Positions 17,871 to 26,845 of a stretch of DNA of 64,000 nucleotides are shown here, in pieces. Numbering within the stretch: position 1 is the stretch's first letter; each line of letters starts with the position of its first letter. Position numbers and translations under genes: made by a program. The notes below the pieces were generated by a model, which was given only the letters and a program-made list of their open reading frames with translations, had not been told where the DNA came from and searched no databases. Source of the DNA: Nocardia vulneris (GTDB lineage Bacteria; Actinomycetota; Actinomycetes; Mycobacteriales; Mycobacteriaceae); contig NZ_BDCI01000004.1 in assembly GCF_001613425.1 (NCBI RefSeq), forward strand, positions 1-64,000, written 5' to 3'.

Positions 17871-20464
17871 TGACGGAACTCTCGGTGCCCGAACTGTCGC
17901 TGGTGGTGTTGATCGGCAGCACCGGCTCGGGCAAGTCGACCTTCGCGCGCAAGCACTTCCGGTCGACCGCGATCGTCTCCTCCGATGCCTGCCGCGGCGT
18001 CGTCAGCGACGACGAGAACGATCAGTCGGCCACCGCCGAAGCTTTCGCCCTGCTGCACCACATCGCGGGCGTTCGGCTGCGCCGCGGTCTGCGCACCGTG
18101 GTCGATGCGACGAATGTCCAGGCCAGGTCGCGGCAGGAACTCATCGCGGTGGCGCGCGCCCACGACGTCCTGCCGGTCGCCATCGTGCTCGACGTCCCGG
18201 ATTCAGTGTGCCTGCAACGGAATTCGACCCGGCCCGACCGCGCGGGTCTCGGCGCGCACGTGGTCGTCCGGCAGCAGCGCGAGCTGCGCCGCAGCCTGCG
18301 CGGGCTGGAGCGAGAGGGTTTCCGCAAGGTCTACGTGCTGCGCGGCGCCGCCGAGATCGAGGCCGCGACGATCGTGGACGAGAAGTCGTGGAACGACAAG
18401 CGCGAGCTCACCGGCCCGTTCGATGTGATCGGCGACGTGCACGGTTGCCGGGGCGAATTGGAAACGCTGCTCGGCGAACTCGGTTACGTCATCGACCGGG
18501 ACGAGAGCGGGCGCGCGGTCGGCGCGCACCATCCGGCGGGGCGGACGGCGGTGTTCGTCGGCGACCTGGTCGACCGCGGACCCGACACACCGGGCGTGCT
18601 CCGCGTGGTGATGGGCATGGTGGCCGCCGGAACGGCCCTGTGCGTCACCGGCAATCACGAGCACAAGCTGGTCCGCGCCCTCAACGGCAAGCAGGTGCGG
18701 GTCGCGCACGGCCTCGCCGAGTCGCTGGCTCAGCTCGACGCCGAGGACGAGGTGTTCCGCAAGGCCGCGCACGAGTTCTGCCGCGGCCTGGTGAGCCACT
18801 ACGTGCTCGACGGCGGCAAGCTCGTCGTCGCGCACGCCGGGTTGAAGCAGGAGTACCACGGCCGTGCCTCGGGCCGGGTCCGCTCTTTCGCCATGTACGG
18901 CGAAACCACCGGCGAGACAGACGAATACGGCTTGCCGGTGCGCTATCCGTGGGCGAACGACTACCGCGGCACGGCCACCGTGCTGTACGGGCACACCCCG
19001 GTGCTCGACCTGCAGTGGGTGAACAACACCCTGTGCCTGGACACCGGCGTGGTGTTCGGCGGCAGGCTCTCGGCCTTGCGCTACCCGGAACGCGAGCCGG
19101 TCTCGGTTGCCGCGGAACAGGTTTGGTACGAACCGGTACGACCGCTGCAGGCCACCACGATCGGCACCGCCGAAGGCGTGGTGCACCGGGATCCCGGCGT
19201 GCTCGATCTGGCGGACGTGCTCGGCCGCCGGGTGGTACAGACCCGCTACCACGGCCGGGTCGGCGTCCAGGAGGAAAACGCCGGTGCCGCACTGGAAGTG
19301 ATGAGCCGGTTCGCGCTCGACCCACGCTGGCTGGTGTACCTGCCGCCGACGATGGCGCCGTGCGCGACCTCGGAGCTGGACGGCTACCTCGAGCACCCGG
19401 ACCAGGCCTTCGCGTACTACCGCGCGGAGGGCGTCGACCGCCTCGTGTGCGAGGAGAAGCACATGGGTTCGCGGGCGGTGGTCCTGGTGGCCCGGTCCGC
19501 GCAGGCGGCGCGGGACCGCTTCGGCGTCGACGACGGCGGCACCGGCGTGATCTACACCCGCACCGGGCGTCCGTTCTTCGACGACCGGGACCACACCGAG
19601 GCCGTGCTCGCGCGGGTCCGTGCGGCCGCCGAGCGTGCCGGGCTCTTCACCGAACTCGACAGCGAGTGGCTGCTGCTCGACACCGAGCTGATGCCGTGGT
19701 CGGCGAAGGCGCTCGGCCTGCTGCGCGCGCAGTACGCGGCGGTCGGGGCGGCGGCGCGCGGCGCGCTCGACGCCGCCGGCGAGGTGCTGGCCGCGGTGAC
19801 CGCGCGCGGCCTGGACGTGGGCGAACTCGCGCACCGCACCGGCGCACGCCGGGACGACGCCGCGGCGTTCACCACCGCGTACGGCCGCTACTGCTGGCCG
19901 GTGGACGGCACGGCGGGTCTGCGGCTCGCCCCCTTCCAGATACTCGCCGCCGAAGGCGCGAACCACGCGGTGCGCGAACATGATTGGCACCTGGAACGGA
20001 TCGACCGGCTGGTCGCCGCCGATCCGGAACTGTGCGCGCCGACCGGGCGCGTGTTCGTCGACCTGAACGACGAGCACAGCATCGCGGCCGCCACCGCGTG
20101 GTGGAGCGAACTGACCGCGGCCGGCGGGGAAGGCATGGTGGTCAAACCGCGCCAGGCGCTGGCACGTGGCCCGCGAAAGGACGAGGCGACGACGGATGAC
20201 GGCCGGCTGGTCCAACCCGGCGTGAAATGCCGTGGGCCCGAGTATCTCCGGATCATCTACGGGCCGGAGTACCTGCGCGCGGACAACCTGCGACGGCTAC
20301 GTTCCCGTGGCCTCGGCCGCAAACGCTCGATGGCCTTGCGCGAGTACGCACTCGGGCTCGAGGCCCTCGACCGGCTGGCCGCGGGTGGGCCGCTCTGGCG
20401 GGTGCACGAGGCGGTTTTCGCGGTGCTCGCGCTGGAGTCCGAACCGGTCGACCCGCGGTTGTGA
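17870..20464 (+). CDS. pnkp: Pnkp: polynucleotide 5'-kinase / 3'-phosphatase / ligase for RNA repair
   Basis: This 864-residue, three-module enzyme has a kinase P-loop (GSTGSGKST, residues 16-24), a binuclear metallophosphatase (GDVHGC near 188, GDLVDRGPD near 230, GNHE near 261) and a C-terminal ligase/adenylyltransferase domain with the lysine motif EEKHMGS near 528. With Hen1 it heals and seals RNAs cut by ribotoxins, typically tRNAs. The length matches Clostridium-type Pnkp (about 870). The ATG overlaps the hen1 stop (TGATG) with AGGAAGGAG upstream; a GTG one codon earlier is possible. Confidence 0.95.
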   Translation: MTELSVPELSLVVLIGSTGSGKSTFARKHFRSTAIVSSDACRGVVSDDENDQSATAEAFALLHHIAGVRLRRGLRTVVDATNVQARSRQELIAVARAHDVLPVAIVLDVPDSVCLQRNSTRPDRAGLGAHVVVRQQRELRRSLRGLEREGFRKVYVLRGAAEIEAATIVDEKSWNDKRELTGPFDVIGDVHGCRGELETLLGELGYVIDRDESGRAVGAHHPAGRTAVFVGDLVDRGPDTPGVLRVVMGMVAAGTALCVTGNHEHKLVRALNGKQVRVAHGLAESLAQLDAEDEVFRKAAHEFCRGLVSHYVLDGGKLVVAHAGLKQEYHGRASGRVRSFAMYGETTGETDEYGLPVRYPWANDYRGTATVLYGHTPVLDLQWVNNTLCLDTGVVFGGRLSALRYPEREPVSVAAEQVWYEPVRPLQATTIGTAEGVVHRDPGVLDLADVLGRRVVQTRYHGRVGVQEENAGAALEVMSRFALDPRWLVYLPPTMAPCATSELDGYLEHPDQAFAYYRAEGVDRLVCEEKHMGSRAVVLVARSAQAARDRFGVDDGGTGVIYTRTGRPFFDDRDHTEAVLARVRAAAERAGLFTELDSEWLLLDTELMPWSAKALGLLRAQYAAVGAAARGALDAAGEVLAAVTARGLDVGELAHRTGARRDDAAAFTTAYGRYCWPVDGTAGLRLAPFQILAAEGANHAVREHDWHLERIDRLVAADPELCAPTGRVFVDLNDEHSIAAATAWWSELTAAGGEGMVVKPRQALARGPRKDEATTDDGRLVQPGVKCRGPEYLRIIYGPEYLRADNLRRLRSRGLGRKRSMALREYALGLEALDRLAAGGPLWRVHEAVFAVLALESEPVDPRL

Positions 20465-20625
20465 CGTCCCTCACTCGGCGCTGAGCGCGAGGTGTCGGCA
20501 CCTCGCGGCCCGGCGCCGGGCCCCCTTGCACGGGGCAACTGAAACGCGTTACCGTGCGAGTTAGCGGGCCGCTTGCAAGTGTTATACAGCAAGCCGCCCG
20601 GTGTACTGGACAAGGGAGTCTGACC

Positions 20626-21879
20626 ATGCCCGCAGCGACCCCGGACGGCGCCTCGAGCACCGGCCGCATGCTGGTCGACGACCGTTTCACGGCCGTCGCC
20701 GCCAAGTTCTTCGCCATGTTCCGGCGCAGGCGACAAGGCGGTGGCGCGCTCGCGGTCTACCTCGACGGCGAGCCTGTGCTGGACATCTGGGCCGGATGGG
20801 CCGATCCGGAACGACGCTGGCGCTCGGACACGATGGCGCTGACGTATTCGACGGGCAAGGGCGTCGCCGCGACCGTCGCGCACCGGCTCATCGAGCGCGG
20901 CGTCCTGGACCTCGACGCACCGGTGGCGACCTACTGGCCCGAGTTCGCGGCGAACGGCAAGGATGCCATCACCGTTCGCGATGTCCTGAACCATCGGGCA
21001 GGGCTGCAACGCATCCGCGGGCTGGTCGACAGCCAGGGCGCCGTGCTGGACGACGACGCCTTGCTCGACCACGACAGCCTGGCCGCGGCACTGGCCGCCT
21101 CCGCACCGGATCCGTTGCGGCTGCGCGCCTCCGGCTATCACGGCCTCACCTTCGGCACCCTCGTCGCCGAGCTGGCGCAGCGGGCCACCGGGCGCTCGTT
21201 CGCCGAGGTGGTGCACGCCGAGCTCGCGGAACCGCTGGGCGACAACGACTTCTGGTTCGGCGTCCCGCGCGGCGAACGACACCGGCTCGCCACCCTCGCG
21301 CCGCGGCTCACCATCGGCCGGGTTCCGGTGGACCGGCTGATCGCGCCGTTCGGCGCACTGCGCAGGGTGCAGTCCGCGCACAGCGCGATCTACGACGGCT
21401 GGGCCGACATGAGCATCGGCCAGCGGCCCTACGATGCCGTGATGCCCAGTTGGGGTGGCGTTTTCACAGCGCGCTCGCTGGCCAGGATGTACGGCGCGAT
21501 CGCCAACGACGGCGTGGTCGGCACCCGCCGGCTGCTGCGGCCGGAGACCACCCGGATGATCGCGCAGATGCCGCCGAACAGTCGCTTCGACTACGTGCTC
21601 GGCGCGCCTCCGCACTGGGCGCTCGGCTATCACCGCGGCATCGTCGGCACCAGGTTGACCCGAGAAGCGCTGGGGCACTTCCGCGTCGGCGGCTCCGGCG
21701 CGATCGCCATGCCGGGCGTCGGCGTCTCCGTCGCCTTCGTGACCAATCACCTCGGCTACTCCGGGATGACGCTGGGCGACGCGCGACTCCCCACCCTCGC
21801 CGCCCTCGCCAGGCGTGCGGGCACCCTCGGCAGAGCCGCGGGCAGCCTGCCGGTCACGCGGCAGGCCGCGGCGGGCTGA
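20626..21879 (+). CDS. Serine hydrolase of the beta-lactamase/esterase (EstB-like) family
   Basis: This 417-residue protein has the class C-like signature Ser-x-x-Lys (TYSTGKG, near residue 80) and a Tyr-containing second motif around SGYHGLTFGTLVAEL, as in lipolytic family VIII esterases rather than true AmpC. No signal peptide is visible, so it is likely a cytoplasmic ester hydrolase. In actinobacteria many act on lipid or polyketide esters. ATG at 20626 follows AAGGGAG. A KstR-like sequence with one mismatch (20540-20553) lies in the promoter. Confidence 0.8.
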   Translation: MPAATPDGASSTGRMLVDDRFTAVAAKFFAMFRRRRQGGGALAVYLDGEPVLDIWAGWADPERRWRSDTMALTYSTGKGVAATVAHRLIERGVLDLDAPVATYWPEFAANGKDAITVRDVLNHRAGLQRIRGLVDSQGAVLDDDALLDHDSLAAALAASAPDPLRLRASGYHGLTFGTLVAELAQRATGRSFAEVVHAELAEPLGDNDFWFGVPRGERHRLATLAPRLTIGRVPVDRLIAPFGALRRVQSAHSAIYDGWADMSIGQRPYDAVMPSWGGVFTARSLARMYGAIANDGVVGTRRLLRPETTRMIAQMPPNSRFDYVLGAPPHWALGYHRGIVGTRLTREALGHFRVGGSGAIAMPGVGVSVAFVTNHLGYSGMTLGDARLPTLAALARRAGTLGRAAGSLPVTRQAAAG

Positions 21880-22024
21880 CCCGGCACAGTCCTGCACCGA
21901 CTGGCCGCGCACTACTGCCGTACGGCTCGGGTACGAAATCATCCCGCCGCCGCGTGCCCTGCACCCGAGGACACTACATATCGGCCGGTGACCGATTCTC
22001 GCCAGCCTGAGTACGATCGACCGT

Positions 22025-22666
22025 ATGGAAAGTGGCCCCGACTCCGTCCTCACCCGGCGCGAACCCGCCGAGATCACGGACAAGCGCCTGCTGCGCGGGG
22101 CACGAACCCGGGAGACGGTGCTGCGGCACGCCGTGGACATCGCCTCGCTCGACGGACTCGAGGGGCTGAGCTTCGGCCGGCTCGCGGCCGAGTCCGGCCT
22201 GAGCAAGGCGGGCATCCAGACGCTGTTCAAAACGAAGGAAGCCCTGCAGCTCGCCGCCATCGACCATGCGCGCGACCTGTTCGTCGAGGCGGTGATCGAA
22301 CCCGCCCGTAGCACCGCCCGCGGTTTGCCCCGGCTGCGGGCGCTGATCGAATACTGGCTGGCCTACATCGAGGCGCCACTGTTCACCGGCGGCTGCTTCT
22401 GGATGGCCGCGCTACCGGAACAGGACAGCAGACCCGGCCCGGTGCTCGACGCGCTGCTGCGCGACCGGCACGCCTGGGTACGCGTGCTCGAACACGAATT
22501 GCGGCGCGCGGTGACGGCCCGGGAGATCGCCGAACTCGACGTGGAACTCGCCGCATTCCAGATCGATTCGGTCCTTTGCGCCACCAATACCGCGCTGCGC
22601 GTCGGCGACACGGCGGCCATGCGCCGCGCGCGCCGCATCGTCGACGGGTTCCTCACCGCCCCCTGA
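22025..22666 (+). CDS. TetR-family transcriptional regulator
   Basis: This 213-residue protein has an N-terminal helix-turn-helix (TRETVLRHAVDIASLDGLEGLSFGRLAAES then GLSKAGIQTLFKTKEAL) and a TetR_C-type ligand-binding domain with LIEYWLAYIEAPLFTGGCFW, which resembles the YcdC/TetR_C_6 group. It follows the serine hydrolase on the same strand after 145 bp and may regulate it. Its ligand is unknown. Confidence 0.85.
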   Translation: MESGPDSVLTRREPAEITDKRLLRGARTRETVLRHAVDIASLDGLEGLSFGRLAAESGLSKAGIQTLFKTKEALQLAAIDHARDLFVEAVIEPARSTARGLPRLRALIEYWLAYIEAPLFTGGCFWMAALPEQDSRPGPVLDALLRDRHAWVRVLEHELRRAVTAREIAELDVELAAFQIDSVLCATNTALRVGDTAAMRRARRIVDGFLTAP

Positions 22667-22680
22667 CTCGCGCGCAGCAG

Positions 22681-23448
22681 TCACGCCGACTTGTGCGCCA
22701 CCGCGAAGATACGGCGGAACGGGAACCAGGTGGTGCCGTCCGGCATGGCCGGGTAGACAACGCGCAGGCGCGGGGCCAGCTCGGTCCGGAATTCGCGCCA
22801 GTCCTCGTCGTCCAGTGCGGCCCGGATCGGTCGCAGTGCTGTGCCGGTGACCCACTCCAGTACCGGGTCCGGTCCCTGCATGCGCTGGTAGTACGTGGTT
22901 TCCCAAATATCGGCGACGGTGTGCTCGGTGCTGAGCACCGCCGCGTACCTGGCCGGTTCGGGCACCGCGTCCACCCCGCGCAGCATCGCGTCGGCGAGCC
23001 GGGACCGCCAGCGCGCCTCGCCGGCCAGCGCGCGGATCTCCCGATGCGACGGCGCATCGAAGTTGCCGGGGACCTGCATGGCGAACCAGGCGCCACGCGG
23101 CAACTCGGGCAACCACTCGGCGAGCAGCGCGAGATGATCCGGAACCCATTGCAGGACAGCGTTACAGACGACGACGTCGGTTTCCTCGTCCGGTTGCCAG
23201 TCGTGCACGTCGAGCACCTTGGCGTCGATCCCGCGCTGCCGCGCGTCGTCCACCATCTCCGGCGAGGAGTCGAACGCGTCCAGTCGCGCGTCCGGCCAGC
23301 GTTGCGCGAGCACTTCGGTGAGATTGCCCGGCCCGCATCCGAGATCGACCACGCGCCGCGGCTTTTCGGCGTCGATGCGCCCGATCAGCTCGAAGAACGG
23401 GCGTGCCCGGTGATCGGCGAAGTCGAGATACTTCTTCGGATCCCACAT
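22681..23448 (-). CDS. tam: Trans-aconitate 2-methyltransferase-like SAM methyltransferase
   Basis: This 255-residue protein begins MWDPKKYLDFADHRARPFFELI, the Tam signature, followed by the SAM motif VVDLGCGPGNLTEVL and NAVLQWVPDH. Tam methylates trans-aconitate, an inhibitor formed from cis-aconitate, in the cytoplasm. The length matches E. coli Tam (about 252). ATG at 23448 sits behind a perfect AGGAGG. Two adjacent AGTAC-N4-GTACT palindromes upstream suggest tight repression. Confidence 0.88.
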   Translation of the reverse strand: MWDPKKYLDFADHRARPFFELIGRIDAEKPRRVVDLGCGPGNLTEVLAQRWPDARLDAFDSSPEMVDDARQRGIDAKVLDVHDWQPDEETDVVVCNAVLQWVPDHLALLAEWLPELPRGAWFAMQVPGNFDAPSHREIRALAGEARWRSRLADAMLRGVDAVPEPARYAAVLSTEHTVADIWETTYYQRMQGPDPVLEWVTGTALRPIRAALDDEDWREFRTELAPRLRVVYPAMPDGTTWFPFRRIFAVAHKSA

Positions 23449-23468
23449 ACGAACCCTCCTCATTTAAC

Positions 23469-23497
23469 AGTACGGGCGTACTTAGTACGATTGTACT
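23469..23497. promoter_or_regulatory. Double palindromic operator of tam
   Basis: AGTAC-N4-GTACT occurs twice, at 23469-23482 and 23484-23497, with centres 15 bp apart, 21-49 bp upstream of the tam start. This tandem symmetry is typical of a dimeric regulator such as TetR or ArsR. The cognate protein is unknown. Confidence 0.65.
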
Positions 23498-23729
23498 GTA
23501 TGGCTTGACAGGCAGATATGCCGAACCCCTATCACCCCCTATCGGCCGCGCCGACAACCGGGCACTGCCCGAGTACCCGGCATTACGGGTGCTTACACCT
23601 CACTCTGCCGACCTGCGCGACTTCGCTGATGTTGTTCCGGGGCAGCATCTTTCGCGATACGCACGGTTGCGGATAACCCCCGGTCACGACGGCCTTTCGG
23701 GGTCTGCGTGTGTGGCAGGGTGATCGGCT

Positions 23730-24566
23730 ATGAAGACGATCCTGATCACGGGGGCCACGTCGGGTATCGGACTCGCGGCAGCGCGGCAGATCGCGACAGG
23801 GGGCGATCGATTGGTGCTGGTCGGCCGGAATCCGCGCAAACTCGCCGAGTCGGCGGCCGAGGTCCGCGCCGCCGGAGCAGGTGCGGTCGACACCCTCGAG
23901 TGCGACTTCGGCGAGCAGGACTCGGTGCGGCGACTCGCCGAGGCGGTGCTGTCCCGGTACGACCGGCTCGACGTGCTCGCGAACAACGCGGGCGGCTACC
24001 AGAAAGACCGGACCGTGACCAAGGAGGGCGTCGAAAAGACTTTCGCCGTCAATCATCTCGGTGGCTTCCTGCTCACCGAGTTGCTCACCGAACTGATGGT
24101 GCGCAGCGCTCCCTCGCGCATCCTGTTCACCTCTTCGGTCCTGCACTTCGGCGCGGGTCTGGATCTCGACGATCTCGCGTTCCGCCGCGGATACTCGGGC
24201 GAAAAAGCCTACAGCCGATCGAAACTCGCGAACATCCTGTATGCCCGGGCACTGGCCCGGACCCTGGAGGGCACCGGGGTAACGGTCAACGCCTTCCACC
24301 CCGGCGCAGTGGCCACCGGCATCTGGGATGACATGCCGTGGTTCGGGCAGCCGCTGGTCGCGCTGGCCAAGCGGCTGTTCATGATCACCGCCGAGGAGGG
24401 CGGGCAGGCGCTGGCCTACCTCGCCACCGGCGCGGAAGTGGCCGGGGTGAGCGGGGCCTACTTCCAGCACAACCGCATCAAGACGCCGTCGCGCCGAGCT
24501 CAGGACGAAGTGCTCGGCCAGCGGCTCTACACGGTGAGCGCGAACCTGGTCACCGCCACCGGATAG
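23730..24566 (+). CDS. Short-chain dehydrogenase/reductase
   Basis: This 278-residue classical-type SDR has the cofactor motif TGATSGIG (residues 7-14), NNAGG near 91, and catalytic Ser-Tyr-Lys (TSSVLHF, then YSRSK near 160). The length and the LTELLMRSAPSRILFTSS region resemble retinol dehydrogenase-like or oxidoreductase SDRs. An NADP(H)-dependent alcohol/ketone conversion is likely; the substrate is unknown. It ends 87 bp before the KAS III gene and could belong to that unit. Confidence 0.85.
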   Translation: MKTILITGATSGIGLAAARQIATGGDRLVLVGRNPRKLAESAAEVRAAGAGAVDTLECDFGEQDSVRRLAEAVLSRYDRLDVLANNAGGYQKDRTVTKEGVEKTFAVNHLGGFLLTELLTELMVRSAPSRILFTSSVLHFGAGLDLDDLAFRRGYSGEKAYSRSKLANILYARALARTLEGTGVTVNAFHPGAVATGIWDDMPWFGQPLVALAKRLFMITAEEGGQALAYLATGAEVAGVSGAYFQHNRIKTPSRRAQDEVLGQRLYTVSANLVTATG

Positions 24567-24583
24567 GCACGCCACACAGTCAA

Positions 24584-24597
24584 CGACAACGTTGTCG
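24584..24597. promoter_or_regulatory. Perfect 14-bp palindrome upstream of KAS III operon
   Basis: CGACAACGTTGTCG is a perfect palindrome centred 63 bp upstream of the KAS III start. A second, imperfect inverted repeat (GACACAAA / TTTGTC) follows at about 24610-24626. They look like operators for a local regulator. Confidence 0.5.
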
Positions 24598-24653
24598 AAA
24601 GTCCTAGCGACACAAATAGTTTGTCACCGACTGAGCTGTAGAAAGCAGGGACA

Positions 24654-25703
24654 ATGCAGCGTACGCGTTTCGAGTCCATCGGCTCGTACACTCCGGCCAC
24701 TGTCCGTTCCACCGAAGAACTGATCGCCGGCCTCGCGGTACCGCGGTCGTTGGATCTGGCGCGGATCACCGGAATCGAACAGCGGCGAGTCTACGATTCC
24801 CATCCGGACCGCTACGAATCGTCGTTCGAGCTGGCCTTGCGCGCCATCGACGACTGCCTGCGCCATTCCGATTACGCCGCAGGCGATCTGGACATCATCA
24901 TCTCGGCGTCGATCACCCGCACCCGCGGGAAGGAAATCTTCTGCTACGCACCGGCGTTCGCGCTGATGCTCGGCAACGCCATCGGCGCGACCGAGGCCCG
25001 GCACTTCGACGTGTCCAATGCCTGTGCCGGGATGATGACCGGCGTGCTCGTGCTGGACCGGATGATCAAGGCCGGGGTGGTGCGCAACGGCATGGTGGTC
25101 AGCGGCGAGCAGATCACCCCGATCGCCGAAACCGCGATGCGCGAGATCAGCCAACCGTACGACCCGCAGTTCGCCGCGCTGACCGTCGGTGACGCGGCGG
25201 TCGCGGTGATCCTCGACGAGCAGGGCGACGACCACGACGAGATCCACTACGTCGAGCTGATGACCACCGCGGAGGGCGCCGAGCACTGCCTCGGCATGCC
25301 GAGCGACCGGTCGGCCGGTATCGCGCTCTACACCGACAACCGCGCCATGCAGAACGAGTCGCGCTACCGCCAGGGCATCGAGCGGATCGACACCTTCTTG
25401 CGGGAGAGCGGAAGATCCTGGGAGACCGAGAAATTCGACTACTGGATCCATCATCAGTTCAGCGCTCCGGCACTCGAATACCTGGGGCAGCTCACCGGGG
25501 AACACTTCGGCACGGCGATGCCACAGGCGCTGAATGTGTTGCAGGAGTATGGCAATACGGCGTCGACCTCGCACTTCCTGGTATTGCACGAGTATCTCGC
25601 GCGACAGCAGATACCGAAGGGTTCGAAGATCCTGATGATCCCCGCGGCCTCCGGAACCGTTTCCGGCTATCTCGCCGCGACCGTCTCGCGGCTGGAGGCC
25701 TGA
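24654..25703 (+). CDS. 3-oxoacyl-ACP synthase III-type ketosynthase
   Basis: This 349-residue thiolase-fold enzyme has the full KAS III triad: Cys124 (SNACAGM), His in WIHHQFSAPALEYL and Asn in YGNTASTS. It would condense an acyl-CoA with malonyl-ACP or a similar partner, or transfer an acyl group. It is more divergent than housekeeping FabH and is paired with a second thiolase-fold gene 3 bp downstream, which suggests a specialised pathway. ATG at 24654 follows AAAGCAGGGA. Confidence 0.88.
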   Translation: MQRTRFESIGSYTPATVRSTEELIAGLAVPRSLDLARITGIEQRRVYDSHPDRYESSFELALRAIDDCLRHSDYAAGDLDIIISASITRTRGKEIFCYAPAFALMLGNAIGATEARHFDVSNACAGMMTGVLVLDRMIKAGVVRNGMVVSGEQITPIAETAMREISQPYDPQFAALTVGDAAVAVILDEQGDDHDEIHYVELMTTAEGAEHCLGMPSDRSAGIALYTDNRAMQNESRYRQGIERIDTFLRESGRSWETEKFDYWIHHQFSAPALEYLGQLTGEHFGTAMPQALNVLQEYGNTASTSHFLVLHEYLARQQIPKGSKILMIPAASGTVSGYLAATVSRLEA

Positions 25704-25706
25704 GTC

Positions 25707-26642
25707 ATGGCGACCACCATCGTCGCGGCGGCGACGAACACCGATCTGGACACCGGCAGCTATTTCGAGCTGGCGACCCGCGCGGCGATGTCCTGCCTGG
25801 AGCAGGCCGACGTCTCCGTCGACGAGGTCGGCATGCTGGTCAATACCGGAGTGTTCCGCGATGACAATATTTCCGAGCCCGCGGTCTCGGCGCTCATCCA
25901 GAAGCGGGTCGGCATCGGACTCGAATACGAGCCGGGCCGAGTCCCCGCCTTCTCCTTCGACCTCATGCACGGCTCCGCCGGTCTGCTGCACGCGGTCACG
26001 GCCGCCGAATGCTTCCTGTCCACCGGCGAAGTCGAGTACGCCCTGATCCTGGCCGGCGATACCCATCCGTCGCGGCAGCGGTATGTCGCCGGATTCCCGT
26101 ACACCACCGGGGCGGCCGCGGTTCTGCTCGAAAGCACCCCTTTCGCAGCGGGATTCGGCCGTTTGTACACCAGCCGGACCGACGGCGACGCCCGCCCCAG
26201 TGCTTGGGTCGCGCTCGGCGAGGCGGGCGCGAACGGCCGCTCGGCCATGCGCGTGCGGCCCGGCGACGAAGATCCGCTCACGCTGGCGGCGACCGCGGTA
26301 CGCGCCTGCATGGCCGAGGAGGGCATCGACAGCGACGACTTCGCCACGGGCCGTGCCCTGCTGCTCACACCCGCGCCCGCGCTGGGGTTCCGGGCACGCC
26401 TGGCCGAAATCCTCGGGCTCACACCGGAATCACTGGTCGGCGTGCCCACCGAGGTCGGTGACCCTTACTCCGCGGCTCCGGTACACGCCTACCTGAACGC
26501 GCAGGAGTCGGGTGTGCTCGCCGCCGCGGAGACGGTGCTTTTCCTGGCCGCCGACGACGCCTCGGCGGCGTGTCTGCCCTACCGGCAGCCGGTACCGGCC
26601 TTCGTCGGCCGCGCTGCCGTCACGGAAACCGAAAGGCCTTGA
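25707..26642 (+). CDS. Catalytically degenerate KAS III-like protein
   Basis: This 311-residue protein has a thiolase-like layout (DEVGMLVNTGVFRDDNISEPAV, FSFDLMHGSAGLLHAV, FPYTTGAAAVLLES). The position of the nucleophilic Cys is occupied by Ser90 (DLMHGSAG against DxxNACAG), and no clear His or Asn motifs remain. It starts 3 bp after the active KAS III gene and is surely co-expressed, so it is a candidate non-catalytic partner, regulator of chain length, or acyl-binding subunit. A strong terminator follows. Confidence 0.75.
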   Translation: MATTIVAAATNTDLDTGSYFELATRAAMSCLEQADVSVDEVGMLVNTGVFRDDNISEPAVSALIQKRVGIGLEYEPGRVPAFSFDLMHGSAGLLHAVTAAECFLSTGEVEYALILAGDTHPSRQRYVAGFPYTTGAAAVLLESTPFAAGFGRLYTSRTDGDARPSAWVALGEAGANGRSAMRVRPGDEDPLTLAATAVRACMAEEGIDSDDFATGRALLLTPAPALGFRARLAEILGLTPESLVGVPTEVGDPYSAAPVHAYLNAQESGVLAAAETVLFLAADDASAACLPYRQPVPAFVGRAAVTETERP

Positions 26643-26675
26643 CGTCCGGGAGCTTCCACGATTTTCCATGCATTA

Positions 26676-26710
26676 CCGGCATTGCGGCGGCCTTGTCGCC
26701 GCAATGCCGG
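26676..26710 (+). terminator. Terminator of the KAS III gene pair
   Basis: A perfect 14-bp GC-rich stem (26676-26689 with 26697-26710) has a 7-base loop. It lies 34 bases after the stop of the second ketosynthase gene. Confidence 0.8.
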
Positions 26711-26845
26711 GACAGGTCAGGGAAGGCGGCTTAGGCTGTTTGCACCGGCTGGATCAACGGGGCATCCGGACATGCCCCTGCTGCGACGACGCATCGATGG
26801 TGCCCTTCCACAGTCGGGCACACTCATCGATGAAGGGACTAGGGC

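Noticed and set aside
18203..20215. 670-codon frame opposite pnkp
   Set aside because: Shadow frame. The plus-strand Pnkp has all its motifs, and the minus product is arginine, histidine and glycine-rich without any recognisable domain.
20257..22314. 685-codon minus frame across the serine hydrolase gene
   Set aside because: It overlaps the hydrolase and the end of pnkp, and its translation is low-complexity; rejected as a third-position GC artefact.
24624..26066. 480-codon minus frame opposite the KAS III genes
   Set aside because: The plus-strand frame has a complete KAS III triad and coupled partner; the minus translation shows no domain.
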